Shown here: positions 1 through 10,810 of the stretch, piece by piece
Layout of the letters: every line of letters begins with the position of its first letter
How positions within the stretch are numbered: position 1 is the first letter of the stretch
Assembly (NCBI RefSeq): GCF_029784135.1
Contig: NC_073746.1
Coordinates: 226,623,882 to 226,687,881 of the forward strand
Direction of reading: 5' to 3'
Length of the DNA stretch: 64,000 nt
Source: Toxorhynchites rutilus septentrionalis
Taxonomy: Eukaryota > Arthropoda > Insecta > Diptera > Culicidae
Made by a program: the position numbers and the translations under genes
The notes under the pieces: model-generated
What the model saw: only the letters and a program-made list of their open reading frames with translations
Told to the model about the DNA's origin: nothing
The model's database searches: none

Positions 1-1439
1 CACACACGTCGCTCTAAGGCTAAGTTCTTCCCACTCAATCATTATCTCCTTCTCACTTAAATCCTATCTCTCACTATCAAACATTATTCTTTATTCCTCC
101 ATTTTTATTCCTCTTCGTGCACCCATGGTTATATATCAACATTATCATTCACGATCGTATTGTGGGGTTTCATACCATTCCCGGCTTTTATATCCGTTTT
201 TAACGAACCGGAAGTCCTCGATTCTAAAATGGCTTTGAAATACGATATTCGACTTTCGCTGGCAAGCCCAGATCGTATGGGTTTTCCATATTTTTTTAGC
301 ATTCGATAATACCATCAGCAAACCGGATGTTGAAATAAGATTATATTTTATATTATGGAATCTACGTTCAAATTTTGTTGATAAAACATAGGAGAAATAT
401 CATTTGCATGTTTTGAAACGAAACATTGTTTAATTTTGTGTGCTTTATTCATGAAAACGCAAAAAAGTGTTTGTAGTGAGTCAAAATATTGTTTGAATGG
501 ATCGTATACTATTCGTGACGTGACAACAATTTCTGGAGACAGTTAATACTCCTCTATTTGTGGACCGATCTCAACCAAATGTTGTGGGTTGTTGACTTTC
601 ACTGTTTGCTCATAAAAACCCAAGTATAAAAATGTTTGAATCTATGTTCATTTGATAAACTAAAAAAATGCTCTATTTTTGTGACTTGACAACGCTTCAA
701 AATACCTGTTTTTCAAATGCTTGTTTCTCATAAATTACAAAATAAAACGTAGGTCTACCCATGGCTCTTCAAACAAACATTTAATCACCCATTCAATGGT
801 ATATAGACATTGAAGTTTGGTTAAGCATGTGCAGGGATATCTCAAGAAACACAAAAATAGTGAAAACCTGAAATATTTTAAATATAATTAATAATTATAA
901 TTTGAAACTCACCTCTCTCAAAGATTGGTGCATAAAAATTAAATTTGTTGCAAAAAAATATATGATATTATTAGTGCTTATTCAAATAACGTTTTCAATT
1001 TTCTCCTAAAACTAGATTTGAAATTTGGTTATCTGGTGCATAACCTCATGGAATGGGTCATTACGTTGCGTAGAATGCAAAATGGTGAAAAAATCGATTT
1101 TGTTCATTTTGTCGCGTACGTCTCCTATACAAACATGGGCAGTTAAGTAAGGGTTCTTATACTTATTACAAGCTTCATGTTTCTAAAATATCATAAAAAA
1201 TAACTCTTGGGGACACCAAGGAAGTCTGAGCAACTCCGCATTGAAATCTGATGATCCTCCGCCACCCCTTGAGTTTTACTAGAAAACTCTAATTAACTAT
1301 GTTTTTGAACACTGTACATGTTAGTATTTATTATTTTAGACGTTTTAAATCACATCCATCGCACCGTGATCCGTTAAATGTTTGAGTGGAGTAAGCCCGG
1401 CATGATTTCCGGTTAGTTAAAGGATTTTGGGACATATTT
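1..1439. other. no gene recognised; possibly galactokinase intron 2
   Basis: AT-rich DNA with homopolymer runs and no open frame resembling a known protein. No further galactokinase exon was found on the minus strand. It may be part of intron 2. Confidence 0.4.
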
Positions 1440-1452
1440 TCCATCTATTTCA

Positions 1453-1607
1453 GATGCCTCGCAGCTCACAAAGAAATCGAATCGTGAGAGTTGGTCCCAA
1501 GAGAACCTCGCTCTTGCAAAAGAGGCTATCGCTGGTGGGTATTCTGTCAAACGTGAAGACTTCGGAATGCTCAAGTCTACATTACTGGATCACATTTTGT
1601 GGAAGGT
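1453..1607 (+). pseudogene. pogo-type transposase DNA-binding domain remnant
   Basis: A degraded N-terminal helix-turn-helix of the pipsqueak (psq) type, as found in pogo/Tigger transposases. The ATG at 1453 begins MPRSSQ, then a one-base shift near 1466-1480 moves the recognisable frame to SNRESWSQENLALAKEAI followed by GGYSV and FGMLKSTLLDHIL. This is the usual order: basic start, W-x-x-E, A-x-x-A, G-x-S-V, and the recognition helix FG-x-x-x-STL. No catalytic DDE part follows. The frame break and the missing remainder make this a relic, not a host gene. An AG immediately before the ATG and a GT after 1605 resemble splice sites, but the frame would not be open. Confidence 0.6.
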
Positions 1608-1609
1608 AG

Positions 1610-2230
1610 TAAATTCGAAACTAGGACCTAGATTCCATCGAACTAGTAATTGAATTGTGGCGTGATTTGAGGTGCCACATGATATATTTACGTAATATCC
1701 AATTCCTTTCTTTTCCATATTTTATGCTCACCGGAGCTTGTTCTGACAATATCTCCAGAATCAGTTGAGCCATTCGAACCACATTCGATAGCTACAACTA
1801 GAATTAGAATACCTTTTATTTGGCGGTTGCCTCATTCAAACTGGTGTCAAGTATATTCATTAGCAAATTGAAGGTGCAAGTATTACCCACCTGAGATCTC
1901 GATACCACCAGCTGAAAAAACATGGTTTCGAGAAAAACGCCTTTGAAGATTCATACAGCAATACTACATCCCTTGAGGTGACTTCATACTATTGGCTGTA
2001 ACTTTACAGTAAAATCAAATATAAAAAAAAATTAAGGACAACATTTCTAAAGGCATAAGTTTCCCAAAAATGTAAAAAAAATTATTTCGATATTTTCGGT
2101 TTTCCAGACCGGGGTCTCCCCTTAACAGTTTTCACTTTTCTTTAGTCAACTCTGAGTGTTCTTCATGTCAGTTTTGAGTGCAATCTGTAATTTAGTTTAT
2201 TTACAACGTCATTAAGTTTATTTGAAGGCG
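1610..2230. other. no feature recognised
   Basis: No coding sequence recognised. Positions 2101-2126 carry the string CCAGACCGGGG, which recurs at 17326-17336 in a Tc1 remnant, so short transposon debris is likely. Confidence 0.3.
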
Positions 2231-2238
2231 ATTTTTGA

Positions 2239-2710
2239 TATGGATAATTCTATTGGTCAAAAATATTGTGTGAAATTTGGTGTTGTCGAAACGTTGAAAA
2301 TGTTGCAGAATACATTTGGTGACACAACTCGAAAACACAAGTCTATGAATGGTATAAGACATTCAAAAAAGGCCAAGATGGGATGAACGATTTACCACGT
2401 CAAGGGCGACCATCCACATTTTCAACTGATGAAAACTTCTACAAAATAAAAGCGATGGTGCTCAGAGGTCGTCATTTAAGTTAAGGAAGCCAGTCCGTAA
2501 ATTAAATATTTCTCACGAGACCATTCGTTATGTTTCAGTTGATGTTTGGCATGAAAAAAGTTACCGCTCGACTAACGTAATAAAGTGGCTGAAGACATGC
2601 TTGAACGATGAAATTCTGATCACACGTTCATTCAACGCATATTTACTGGCGACAAGACATGGGTGTACGGATATGACATGCAAACGAGTCAACTTCGTAG
2701 GACCCGATTT
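2239..2710 (+). pseudogene. mariner-superfamily transposase remnant
   Basis: Degenerate coding relic of a mariner transposase. From the ATG at 2239 one reads IGQKYCVKFG, then the matching EMLQ-like helix, then GRPSTF, then a segment with stops and shifts, and at about 2645-2680 TGDKTWVYGYD, corresponding to the first catalytic Asp block (TGDETWVYGYD type). Several stops and frame changes separate these, and the second and third Asp blocks are not recognisable. TIRs were not identified. Only fossil status can be claimed. Confidence 0.65.
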
Positions 2711-2819
2711 GACAGCATTGAAGACATAAAAACGAATTAACTCCGTGAATTGAATGCAACTCCTGAATACAGGTGTAAAAAGTGTGCCTATTTTGAAGGC
2801 GATAATATAAATTAAGATG

Positions 2820-3365
2820 ACAAATAAAGTTTTTTCTTTAAAACAACAAATTCCCTGTACACAGTGTGCAAAAACAGTTTATCCACCCACCAGTGAAAAA
2901 ATAGCTTTCTTCCAAAAACCCAGCCACGGGAGCACCTTCGTATTAGTTAACATACCTTTTTCAGCGAAGGTAAAACCGAAACAATCTACTAAAAAGTCAC
3001 GGATACTGGTAATCTCCAAAATAAATTGTTTTTTTTTTGCAGAAGAATCCGTATTTTAATTGGAACGAAAATTGCATAACTTGCACACGCAATGAACGAA
3101 GGGTTTTTTTGTTTATTATTTTGACGTTTCGTAAGCTCATGAAAGATGGTCCGTATTACCCCAACGAGCGGTCTTACTCCGTCTTCCCCTAATCGATGTT
3201 GGTGGCACAAAAAATAAATTCATCCCTATTTGATAGAAGCCATCATGGAGCTATCTTTACTTTCTACTTTATATCTGAGTGGGAATACATATGGTAGTAC
3301 TAGGCTAGCAATGAGTAGTAGGACGTCTGAATTCAAAGTGAAGACTTTAGAATAGTTCTTTACTC
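2820..3365. other. no gene recognised; galactokinase intron 2 side
   Basis: Short open frames on both strands have no recognisable motif. The stretch lies directly downstream of galactokinase exon 2 and is taken as intron. Confidence 0.35.
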
Positions 3366-3367
3366 AC

Positions 3368-3507
3368 TTGGGTATTCCCTTGGCAATGCTGCTGCTATCA
3401 AATTGAGCTCGTTTGTCCTCGTCTGTTCCTTCGAAACAAGTTAGTACATCACAGTTTGAAGGGGTTCCATTTTTCTTGCCAACTATAACCGTCACCATTG
3501 GCAAGGC
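3368..3507 (-). CDS. Galk: galactokinase, coding exon 2 (partial gene)
   Basis: Second coding exon of a galactokinase (ATP-dependent phosphorylation of galactose at C1; cytosolic; Leloir pathway). On the minus strand an AG acceptor ending at 3508 precedes codons for ALPMVTVIVG, which continue the VLPM end of exon 1 exactly in phase 0. The run VLPMALPMVTVIVG matches the conserved segment after the GHMP signature in GALK1-type enzymes. Further on, DVLTCFEGTDED resembles the family's acidic segment. The exon ends at a GTGAGT donor (3367-3362) with 140 nt, leaving phase 2. No third exon is recognisable to the left, so intron 2 probably extends beyond position 1. The catalytic Asp region and ATP-binding GLSSSA motif are in unseen exons. 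N-acetylgalactosamine kinase is a less likely alternative. Confidence 0.85.
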
Positions 3508-3679
3508 CTGAAATTTTATAAACCTAATTAATAATATTTTTTTACCTAACAACCCATTCTACTAGAACAATCACTATATATGGATTCTATATATAGTCAT
3601 AAAATATGTGGGAGTATATTACAAAAACCTAGCCTTGACCCGAACCATTCAGGTTGGATAACTCGCTTCAACTTCCAAA

Positions 3680-3960
3680 TACAGTGGAATCCGTTTAAAA
3701 TGACATCGCGGGGAATTTACAAACGCGTCATAATAAGCGGACATCACACAAAGCGATTGGTGAAAAAATGTCGGTCATTATAACCGGACATCATTTATTG
3801 AAAGTGGATCATAAAAGGCGACGTGCCAGTGTAAGGGAAGACATTATATGCGACTTTTTTTTACGAAGAACTTTAAATTAAACCAAACTTCGTTGTGTAA
3901 TTACGTCATAATAAGCAGTTGATCAATAAAACAGAGTCAAAATAAACGGATTCTACTGTA
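3680..3960. mobile_element. Tigger/pogo-like MITE with TA target duplication
   Basis: A 277-bp segment (3682-3958) begins CAGTGGAATCCGTTTA and ends with the complement of CAGTAGAATCCGTTTA (15 of 16 identical). TA dinucleotides flank it at 3680-3681 and 3959-3960. CAGTG-type ends with TA duplication fit pogo/Tigger MITEs. It lies in galactokinase intron 1, with no coding capacity. Confidence 0.75.
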
Positions 3961-4385
3961 ATTAATAATTGCAAGAAAGATTCGAAGAACATAAATCTGG
4001 TACTCCTATTCTCAGACAAATTATTCCGATCTATATCGACAAAACTCTGATTTTTGTTTAGTTTATCGTGAAACAGAAACACCCTCAAGACAAATATAAA
4101 ATGGCGCACAAAATTTTAAATGAAATTTTATTAACATTGGCGAAAAACCATGTTTAAACCTTGTAATAAGTCTAATGATGCTACTAAACATCGTTAAATT
4201 CACATAATCATCTGAAAGTCTGAAACGATATATAAGTAAGACCAATACGAATCCATTCCGAATTCAATCCGATATAGTGGTTTTAAGATTTCTTGAAAAT
4301 TCATAGTTTTGTTCCCTTTAGCAGAATATTATACCCGTACCGTTCCCGCTTTTTGCGACATTTTAAAAACATTGATCAAAAAAAG

Positions 4386-4571
4386 ATCAGAAGGACAGTT
4401 ACAGCTACCCGAAAGACATTCACCAGAATTCCAATCACCCGAATGTGACAAACCCGAATGTCACAGATACCCGAATGGAACATCTACCCGAGAGAACATT
4501 TACCCAAATGCGACATACACCCGAATGCAACATTTACCCGAATGCAACGATTATAACTATTTACAGGTATA
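4386..4571 (+). repeat. 17-bp subterminal repeat array, left-end fragment
   Basis: About nine diverged 17-bp units of the form xxxTACCCGAATGxxAC. Its beginning (ACCCGAAAGACATTC) matches the beginning of the array at 5490, so this looks like the left end of another copy of the foldback-like family described at 5462-6312. The matching right half is not adjacent because the DNA is interrupted at 4572 by a TTAA-target MITE. The open frame through it (PNxTxTRMxxLPEC) is a by-product of the repeat. Confidence 0.65.
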
Positions 4572-5466
4572 TTAACCTTTTGCGGTCGTGTTAAATTTGG
4601 GCATGGGTGTCGTACTGGTCGGAATTATTTTTCCTTGGAAAAGCAGAGATACATGCAATATTATGAATAATAAACATTTTTTTATTTTGCTTATGAACTA
4701 TAGGGGAGAGGGAGGCAAGTTGGCGTGGGAGGCAAGATGACGAATCGGTAATTTGACCCGTTGTAATGAAGGTAGCGCCACCTACTTTTTACCGAAGATG
4801 TTTATAACAAGGCCAAACTTTGTACTCGGTAACTCTGCCGAAAACGTTTTCACAAAAAAATTGAAAAATAAAAATGATAAAAATCATGATTTTGTTATTT
4901 TTTTCCGATTTTTCAAATTTCATTCCGGCGAGTTACAATCATGAATTTTTTTTATTGAAAAAGTCGCTTGGGGGCAAGTTAGCGAACTGCAACATTATGT
5001 TAATTTTTGGTTTTTTATTGCAGATGGTTAGAACTTATAAGCGAAAAAGAGACCAATATTGGACGGACATCAGTTTGGAGAATGTTATGAATGCTATAGA
5101 AGAAGGTTTGTCTGTTCTGGGTGCTTCAAAACAGTTCGGTGTGCCAGAACCAACTTATTATATAAAAAATATATCCATCACACCGAAGTGTTATAATGGC
5201 TAAATTCTGCAGTTATGATTTTTGTCCCACATTCTTATGCATTCAACGCACTGTGCGTTGGCTTATGTGAGTGACTACTTTGTTTGATACTGAGGTACCG
5301 TTACCTATTACTCATAAGAACACCGTATTGGTTCGTGAACAGGTCCGCTAGACACCAAGCTTCGTTGAGGAAAAGTATAAACTGATACTTGGTTGAGTAA
5401 AATATAAGATTAGCATGGTTTCTTGCTGTGGTGGCTGAGAGCAGACAAACGACCACAAAGGATTAA
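4572..5466. mobile_element. TTAA-target MITE (piggyBac-like ends), long copy
   Basis: TTAA at 4572-4575 and 5463-5466 flank a segment whose ends are CCTTTTGCGGTCGT and, inverted, TCCTTTGTGGTCGT. TTAA duplication with C-rich short TIRs is the piggyBac-superfamily pattern. The outer parts (4576-4700 and 5190-5460) align, inverted, with the copy at 10811-11422. The middle (about 4701-5190) does not; it starts TAGGGGAGAGGGAGGCAAG, like a pogo-type terminus, and carries a psq HTH, so a pogo-like fragment seems to have inserted. Confidence 0.75.
5025..5180 (+). pseudogene. pogo-like transposase N-terminal HTH fragment
   Basis: From the ATG at 5025 the frame reads MVRTYKRKRDQYW, then LENVMNAIEEGLSVL, then ASKQFGVPEPTYY. 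This is a psq-type helix-turn-helix, the DNA-binding start of pogo/Tigger transposases (basic start, W, A-I-x-x-G-x-S, recognition helix FGVP). It ends in a stop at 5201 without catalytic domain. The terminus-like sequence at 4701 is shared with 24561 and 26739, linking it to the pogo-like element there. It sits inside a TTAA-target MITE and is probably a truncated insertion. Confidence 0.65.
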
Positions 5467-6312
5467 ATTGATTGTGTCACATTTACACGAAACCCACTCA
5501 CCCGAAAGACATTCACCCGAATTCCACTCACCCGAAAGTAACAAATACCCGAATGTAACAAATACCCGAATGCGACAGCTACCCGAATGTAACATCTACC
5601 TGTACGCGACAATTACCCGAATCTAACATCTACCCAAATGCGAGACTTACTCGAATGTAACATTTACCTTGGTGCCGCCTCGGTTCCTATCCTCGTTAAA
5701 TTGGGACTTCGCCCCCATTACGTAGACCTCAGAAGAAATTTCATCACGAATTAATAAATTCATGATAAACATTGCGCTGCAGTGGAAAATACGTTTTTAT
5801 CAATTATTTTCACATTGTCATAGCATTTATGCTTATATTTTTATGTTAAAATAACCTGCTTAATTTTCGAAATTATCCATAACCCATGCTCATTTTTGAA
5901 TGATCAACACAGAAAGGAAAGAATTGTCAATTTTGCCTATACTAATTTTTAAAAATTACACCGCGAAGTCTTCAAAATCATTTTCAAATTTCCTCATTAC
6001 AATTTCTTATTCCACTTCGTAGTTTTGTTGCTTTTCCATGTTGTTTTGATTTAATCCTATTTATCAACAGGAGATTCGACGAAACTCACAATCTGATTTG
6101 TCGGAATCTTCTCTTCTCATTCGGGTAAACGTTGCATTCGGGTAAATGTCGCATTCGGGTATTTGTTACAATCGGATATTTGTTGCATTCAATTACATGT
6201 CCATTGGGGTATTTGTCGCATTCGGGTAAATGTCCATTCGGGTAAATGTTTTTCGGGTAAACGTGTTTCAGGTGAATGGTATTCGGGTGAATGGGACACA
6301 ACCTATTAAATT
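5462..6312. mobile_element. foldback-like element with 17-bp repeat arms (complete copy)
   Basis: An 8-bp duplication ATTAAATT is at 5462-5469 and 6305-6312. Between them, ends GATTGTGTCACATT and (inverted) GGTTGTGTCCCATT lead into arrays of 17-bp units in opposite orientations: about 11 units at 5490-5665 on the plus strand and about 10 at 6112-6295 on the minus strand. Unit form: xxxTACCCGAATGxxAC. The core (5670-6110) has no coding sequence. Tandem subterminal repeats inverted at both ends are the architecture of Foldback/hAT-type non-autonomous elements. The left duplication overlaps the TTAA of the neighbouring MITE, so this element entered at that MITE's edge. Confidence 0.7.
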
Positions 6313-6594
6313 AGAAGTTGTATATTTCGTAGAGATAGAGCAAAAAGGGAAAAACGGTGTAGTATACTATATTTTTCAATGTTATAAAAAATATTATTTC
6401 AATTCTTTATTAATCAAATTAGAATTCTGTATTAATGATGGACTTCAATTTCGATTTTAAACATTATCCAGTCTTTTGGATCACGTAGAAGAAAGCTGTT
6501 AATTTCAAGCAGTCGCCATAAAAATCATAGAATGAGATGTTAAAATATGATAAAAAAAAACACAGATAATGCGTTGGAAGGAGATAAAAGTATT

Positions 6595-7245
6595 ATAACA
6601 CAGCATTTACGAGAAACAAGTTTACTCGAATATTTTTCATCTTCATAGAAAATTTACCCAAATGGTAAATAATTCCGAATGAGACAGAAAAAATATTTAA
6701 AAAAGGGTTAAAATTTTGGTAATTGTACTGATAATAAATTAAAATCAGTTGAGCACAACTCGACAGAGAAGCTCCTTTATTACTTTTTATTTTTTTATAA
6801 AATAGCGCTACATTCTTTTTACATTGCTCAAACATTTATGCTTTATATTTTTCATGTTAAAATTACCTGCTTAGTTTTTGAAAAAATATTCCAAAACCCT
6901 TGTTCAATTCTATGCTCTCCCTTAGGCTTGAAGAGCAACATGGAAAGGAAAGAAGACAGAATGTTGATTGTGCCTAAACTAATTTCTTAAAATTAATCAG
7001 CCAAGTATTTCGCATCATTTTCAAATTTCCTGATTACAATTCTTCAATTTACCGCATATTTTTATTGCTCTCTCATGTTGTATTTATTAAATCTTATTTA
7101 TTATCAAAAGACTCGACAAAATTCATAATCTGATTTGTCGAAATATTTCCATTTTTAAACGGGTAAACTTTGCATTCGGGTAAATGTCGCACTCTGGTAT
7201 TTGTCGCATTCGAGTAAGTGTTGCATTCGGGTATTAAATACGCCC
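6595..7245. mobile_element. foldback-like 17-bp-repeat element, degraded second copy
   Basis: The core 6790-7150 aligns with 5770-6110 of the complete copy (shared TATGCTT, ATGTTAAAAT, ACCTGCTTA, ATCTGATTTGTCG). The right array at 7158-7240 has about five units on the minus strand. The left array at 6600-6670 is barely recognisable. Target duplication not found. It is older than, or degraded faster than, the neighbouring copy. Confidence 0.6.
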
Positions 7246-7830
7246 AGTGCACACTTCTTGGCAGTATACGGTAAAGTCGCTACGTATTCATTAATAGTAT
7301 ATAGTGAATGAAAATCTGTTTATGGGCATGTCTCTTCATAGTACATGCGCGCAAGCTGATCTACCTCACTTTGACCTCACTCCGATTACGAAAAAAATAT
7401 GATAATTTTTTTAGTAATTTATTCCACGGAAATCGATTAATTTCCAAATACACTCGACAAATATTAGCGTAGCAGAGTTCAAACATAAGTTTTTCAGTAT
7501 CTTCAGAACGTTCTAACTTCATGGTAAGTGACTAGGTAAACATTATTTTCAAGCTACATGTTTTGGGTTGTAAGGTAGTTCGCCTCCTCGTGGTGCATCC
7601 TGGGTAACGCTAAACGAACTACAAAAGCCGAGCGTCTGTATCCCAGGTTAGGGGCGGCTCAAGCAGCGTCTGTCTCGGAGCGAGCGGTGGAATATGGAAT
7701 GCGGTTCCCGCCAGCTATATCTAAGATGGCAGCCCCATCGCGGGATAGTGACTTTAGGCCAACAACCTACTGTCTACGAAACAATTAAGTTACAAAAACC
7801 GAAATAAGAAGATCAACCGATGCTTCCGAC

Positions 7831-9250
7831 TTGCAAGAGAAAGAGAGTTTCTACAGCCAGCTGAACAGCGTGATTGAGAAGATTCCGAAAGGAGATATCC
7901 AAATCCATATAGGTGACTTCAACGCGAAGATTGGCTCCGACAACGAGGACCTCGAGCGCGTCATGGGACGCCACGGTCTAGGACAGATGAGCGAAAACGG
8001 AGAACTGTTTGCTGAGTTTTGTAGCAACAATAACATGGTCATTGGTGGATCGCTCTTCCCTCACCGACCAGCGTATAAGGTCACCTGGGTTTCCCGGGAT
8101 GGCCGAACAGAAAATCAAATTGACCACATCTGCATCAGCCGAAACTGGAGAAGGAGCCTCCTTGATGTCCGCAACAAGCGCAGCGCTGACATTGTATCTG
8201 GTCATCACCTCGTCATCGGTGAGATACGCTTGCGCGTCGTACGCGTCCAACGACCTGAGGAGAAAATCGGATGTCGCTACGACATCCGCCGGTTGGATAA
8301 CCCCGGGGTGAAAAGGGCCTTCGTCGAACAGCTTGAAGCCCGAGCCTCTGAATTACCACCCGGTGGAACAGTTGAAGAACAATGGTCAGGCATCAAGAAC
8401 ACCTTTACCACGACAAGTGATGAAACTCTCGGTAAGCTGCGTAGCGGGAGGAGAGAATGGATGACGGATGAAACCTGGAGGATCGTCGATGAGCGGAGAA
8501 AGGCGAAAGCCGACATTGGGCAGGCGCGCAATAGATCGGCTAAAGCAGCTGCCCGCCAGCGTTACGCTGATCTAGAGAAGGCAGTCAAACGATCTTGTAG
8601 ACGGGACAAGAGAGACTGGACCAACTCCTTAGCCGAAGAGGGAGAAATAGCCGCCGCCAGTAGAGATATCCGCCTATTGTACGATATTTCTCGCCGCCTT
8701 AGTGGTGTCAGGACCAATGCCAGAATGCCGCTGAAAGACCGAGCAGGTCAATTAATGACAGAGCGTACAGATCAGCTCAAGCATTGGACTGAGCACCTCG
8801 GCGAGCTCTTCCGAAATCCAAGCAAGGATGACCAACAAAACCCGCAGCGTACGGTACCTACAGTACGGCGCATTAACCGCGTCAACTCCGCGGTGCCGTC
8901 ATTAGCTGAAATAGAAGCGGCAATTAAAAGCATGAAATCCAATAAAGCGCCAAGAATAGACTGCATTCCTGCTGAAATGCTCAAAGCTGACCCAACAGTG
9001 TCAGCGAAGATGTTGCATCAACTTTTCACAGATATTTGGAAAAACGCGACTTTTCCGGCCGACTGGATGCAGGACATTTTAGTAAAAGTCCCAAAAAAAG
9101 GAGATCTTTCCGAATGTGGTAACTGGCGTGGCATCACGCTGCTATGTGTGACTCTGAAAATACTTTGCAAAGTTATCCTTAATCGGATACAAGAGAAGAT
9201 CGACGATACTCTACGACGGCAGCAAGCCGGATTCCGTGCTGTCGATCATG
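7831..9250 (+). pseudogene. RTE ORF: endonuclease C-part and RT N-part
   Basis: Frame 1 encodes an endonuclease part with GDFNAKIG, QIDHICISR and SGHHLVIGE (the last two resemble the exo/endonuclease IDH and SDH blocks; the Asp of SDH appears as Gly), a basic linker (about residues 150-330), and the start of reverse transcriptase (NKAPRIDCIPAEML, then NWRGITLLC). The family's N-terminal catalytic Asn and Glu blocks are missing, removed by the deletion upstream of 7831. Near 9238-9245 the frame shifts, so the open frame running to 9411 is out of phase at its end. Replication-dead copy. Confidence 0.85.
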
Positions 9251-9251
9251 T

Positions 9252-9773
9252 GTGGACCACATCACCAGGCTCCGGATCATACTGGAGCAAATCAACGAAT
9301 TCCAGGATTCTCTCCTGCTGGTGTTCGTTGATTACGAAAAAGCGTTTGACCGACTCAACCACAAAAATATCTGGGATGCACTTAGGCGTAGAGGAGTCCC
9401 GGAGAAACTAGTCCATCTCATCGAAGCACAATACGAGGCATTCTCGTGTAAAGTCCTACATGATGGTGTCTTGTCGGACCCTATAAGGGTTACTGCTGGA
9501 GTGAGACAAGGATGTATATTATCGCCGCTACTCTTTCTCATCGTAATGGACGAGATTTTAGTTGGCGCTATTGACAGCAGACCGAACCGAGGATTACCGT
9601 GGAATCCTTTAACCATGGAGCAACTGAACGATCTTGATTTGGCCGACGACGTTGTGTTGCTCGCCCAACGTCGGGCGGACATGCAGAGCAAGCTTGATGA
9701 CCTCTCTGAAAGCTCCAAAGCAGCAGGTCTTAAAATAAACCAAAGACAAAGTCAAATGGACAAATGGAAGTAA
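9252..9773 (+). pseudogene. RTE ORF: reverse transcriptase palm
   Basis: Continues the previous segment in frame 3. It shows RT motif A (FVDYEKAFDRLNH, about residues 25-37), motif B (GVRQGCILSPLLF) and motif C as LADDVVLL (LADD in place of the usual FADD/YADD). The frame is lost again near 9745, where an A-rich tract has changed, and runs into a stop at 9773. The polymerase would copy the element RNA at a nicked target site. Broken on both sides by frameshifts. Confidence 0.85.
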
Positions 9774-10438
9774 ATAGCAACAATTCCTCCAACTTCACAG
9801 TAGCAGGGCAAGAGGTTGAGAAGGTAGAAACCTTTCAATACCTTGGTAGCCAGTTTACGTCAGATGGTGGCACTAAGGCCGACACACGGATTAGGAAGGC
9901 TTGGTGTGCCTTTGCAGGTCTCAGAAACATCTGGCGCTCAAGCCAAATCTCGCAACGAACGAAAACCCGAATTTTCATTTCAAACGTCAAAACCGTACTA
10001 CTATACGGTTGTGAAACGTGGTGTGTCTCGACCGAGACAACGCAGAAACTGCAGGTATTTGTCAACAGGTGCTTGCGATACATCATCCGCGTTTGGTGGC
10101 CAGGCAATTGGATTTCCAATGTGGATCTTCACCGCTGCTGTCAGCAAAGGCTGATTGAAAAATAAATTCGGGAGCGCAAGTGGAAGTGGATTGGGCATAC
10201 ATTGCGAAAGGGCGCAAACGAGATCTGCAAAGAAGCACTCGACTGGAATCCCCAAGGACAACGGAGAAGAGGCAGGCCCAGAGGCTCATGGCGGAGAGGC
10301 TTAACGTTGGACATCCTGTCGACTGTCGATGAGAACCTCACCTGGCGTCAAGTCAAGTGCAAAGCAGGCAATCGTCAGCAGGTCAGGAGATCTTTTTGCT
10401 CGGCCCTATGCGCCGACCAACCGGCGCAGGATTCATAA
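9764..10438 (+). pseudogene. RTE ORF: RT thumb and C-terminal domain
   Basis: Frame 2 reads VETFQYLGSQFTSDGG (RT motif E/thumb), then LYGCETW and RCLRYIIRVWWPGNWISN, typical of the C-terminal part of RTE and related LINE proteins. A single TAA at 10163 interrupts, after which the same frame continues with KWKWIGHTLRKG and DWNPQGQRRRGRPRGSWRR, the usual end of this protein group, stopping before the TAAG tail. One nonsense mutation plus the upstream shifts make it inactive. Confidence 0.85.
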
Positions 10439-10810
10439 GTAAGTAAGTACATGTCTCTTGATTTATATTATTATAGTTCATATTTATGGCTCAATGTGTA
10501 AGGTAAATGATTTTGGTTTGTCCAGTCGAAGATATGATTTATGGTAGTTTTATAGTATATTTTTACGGAATCACATGTTTTAAAGGATTATAAAATACAC
10601 CATCAATTGGTGTCCATGCGCCCCTCATTCGAGCTAACTTTTAATCGATCACCAGATGATTATTTGGCAGATATTCAGACCCTTTCTGAATTATAACACT
10701 AACAAATATTGTAAACATCATGCTTGCACACCATTTGTATCAGATTTACAAAATTAAACCATTAAATTAACGCATTTGATGAACTGAATTCTGATCATGA
10801 GTTGTCCTAT

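Larger units (their letters stand above)
7575..10455 (+). mobile_element. RTE-type non-LTR retrotransposon, internally deleted
   Basis: A LINE with apurinic endonuclease and reverse transcriptase but no RNase H. A GC-rich 5' leader (about 7575-7800) is followed directly by mid-endonuclease sequence, so the N-terminal endonuclease has been deleted near 7815. The 3' end finishes in TAAG repeats (about 10436-10448) instead of poly(A); short tandem-repeat tails are usual for RTE elements. JAM1-like mosquito elements are the nearest family I know, by architecture only. It lies in galactokinase intron 1, antisense to the gene. Confidence 0.8.

Noticed and set aside
4309..4575. Proteins with repeated PN-x-T/LPEC motifs (also 5423-5626 and 6086-6301)
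   Set aside because: These are translations of the 17-bp repeat arrays; because 17 is not a multiple of 3, the motif cycles through frames. No coding signal.
5490..6295. CRISPR-like repeat arrays
   Set aside because: Units are contiguous without unique spacers and lie in a eukaryotic intron. They are subterminal repeats of a mobile element.
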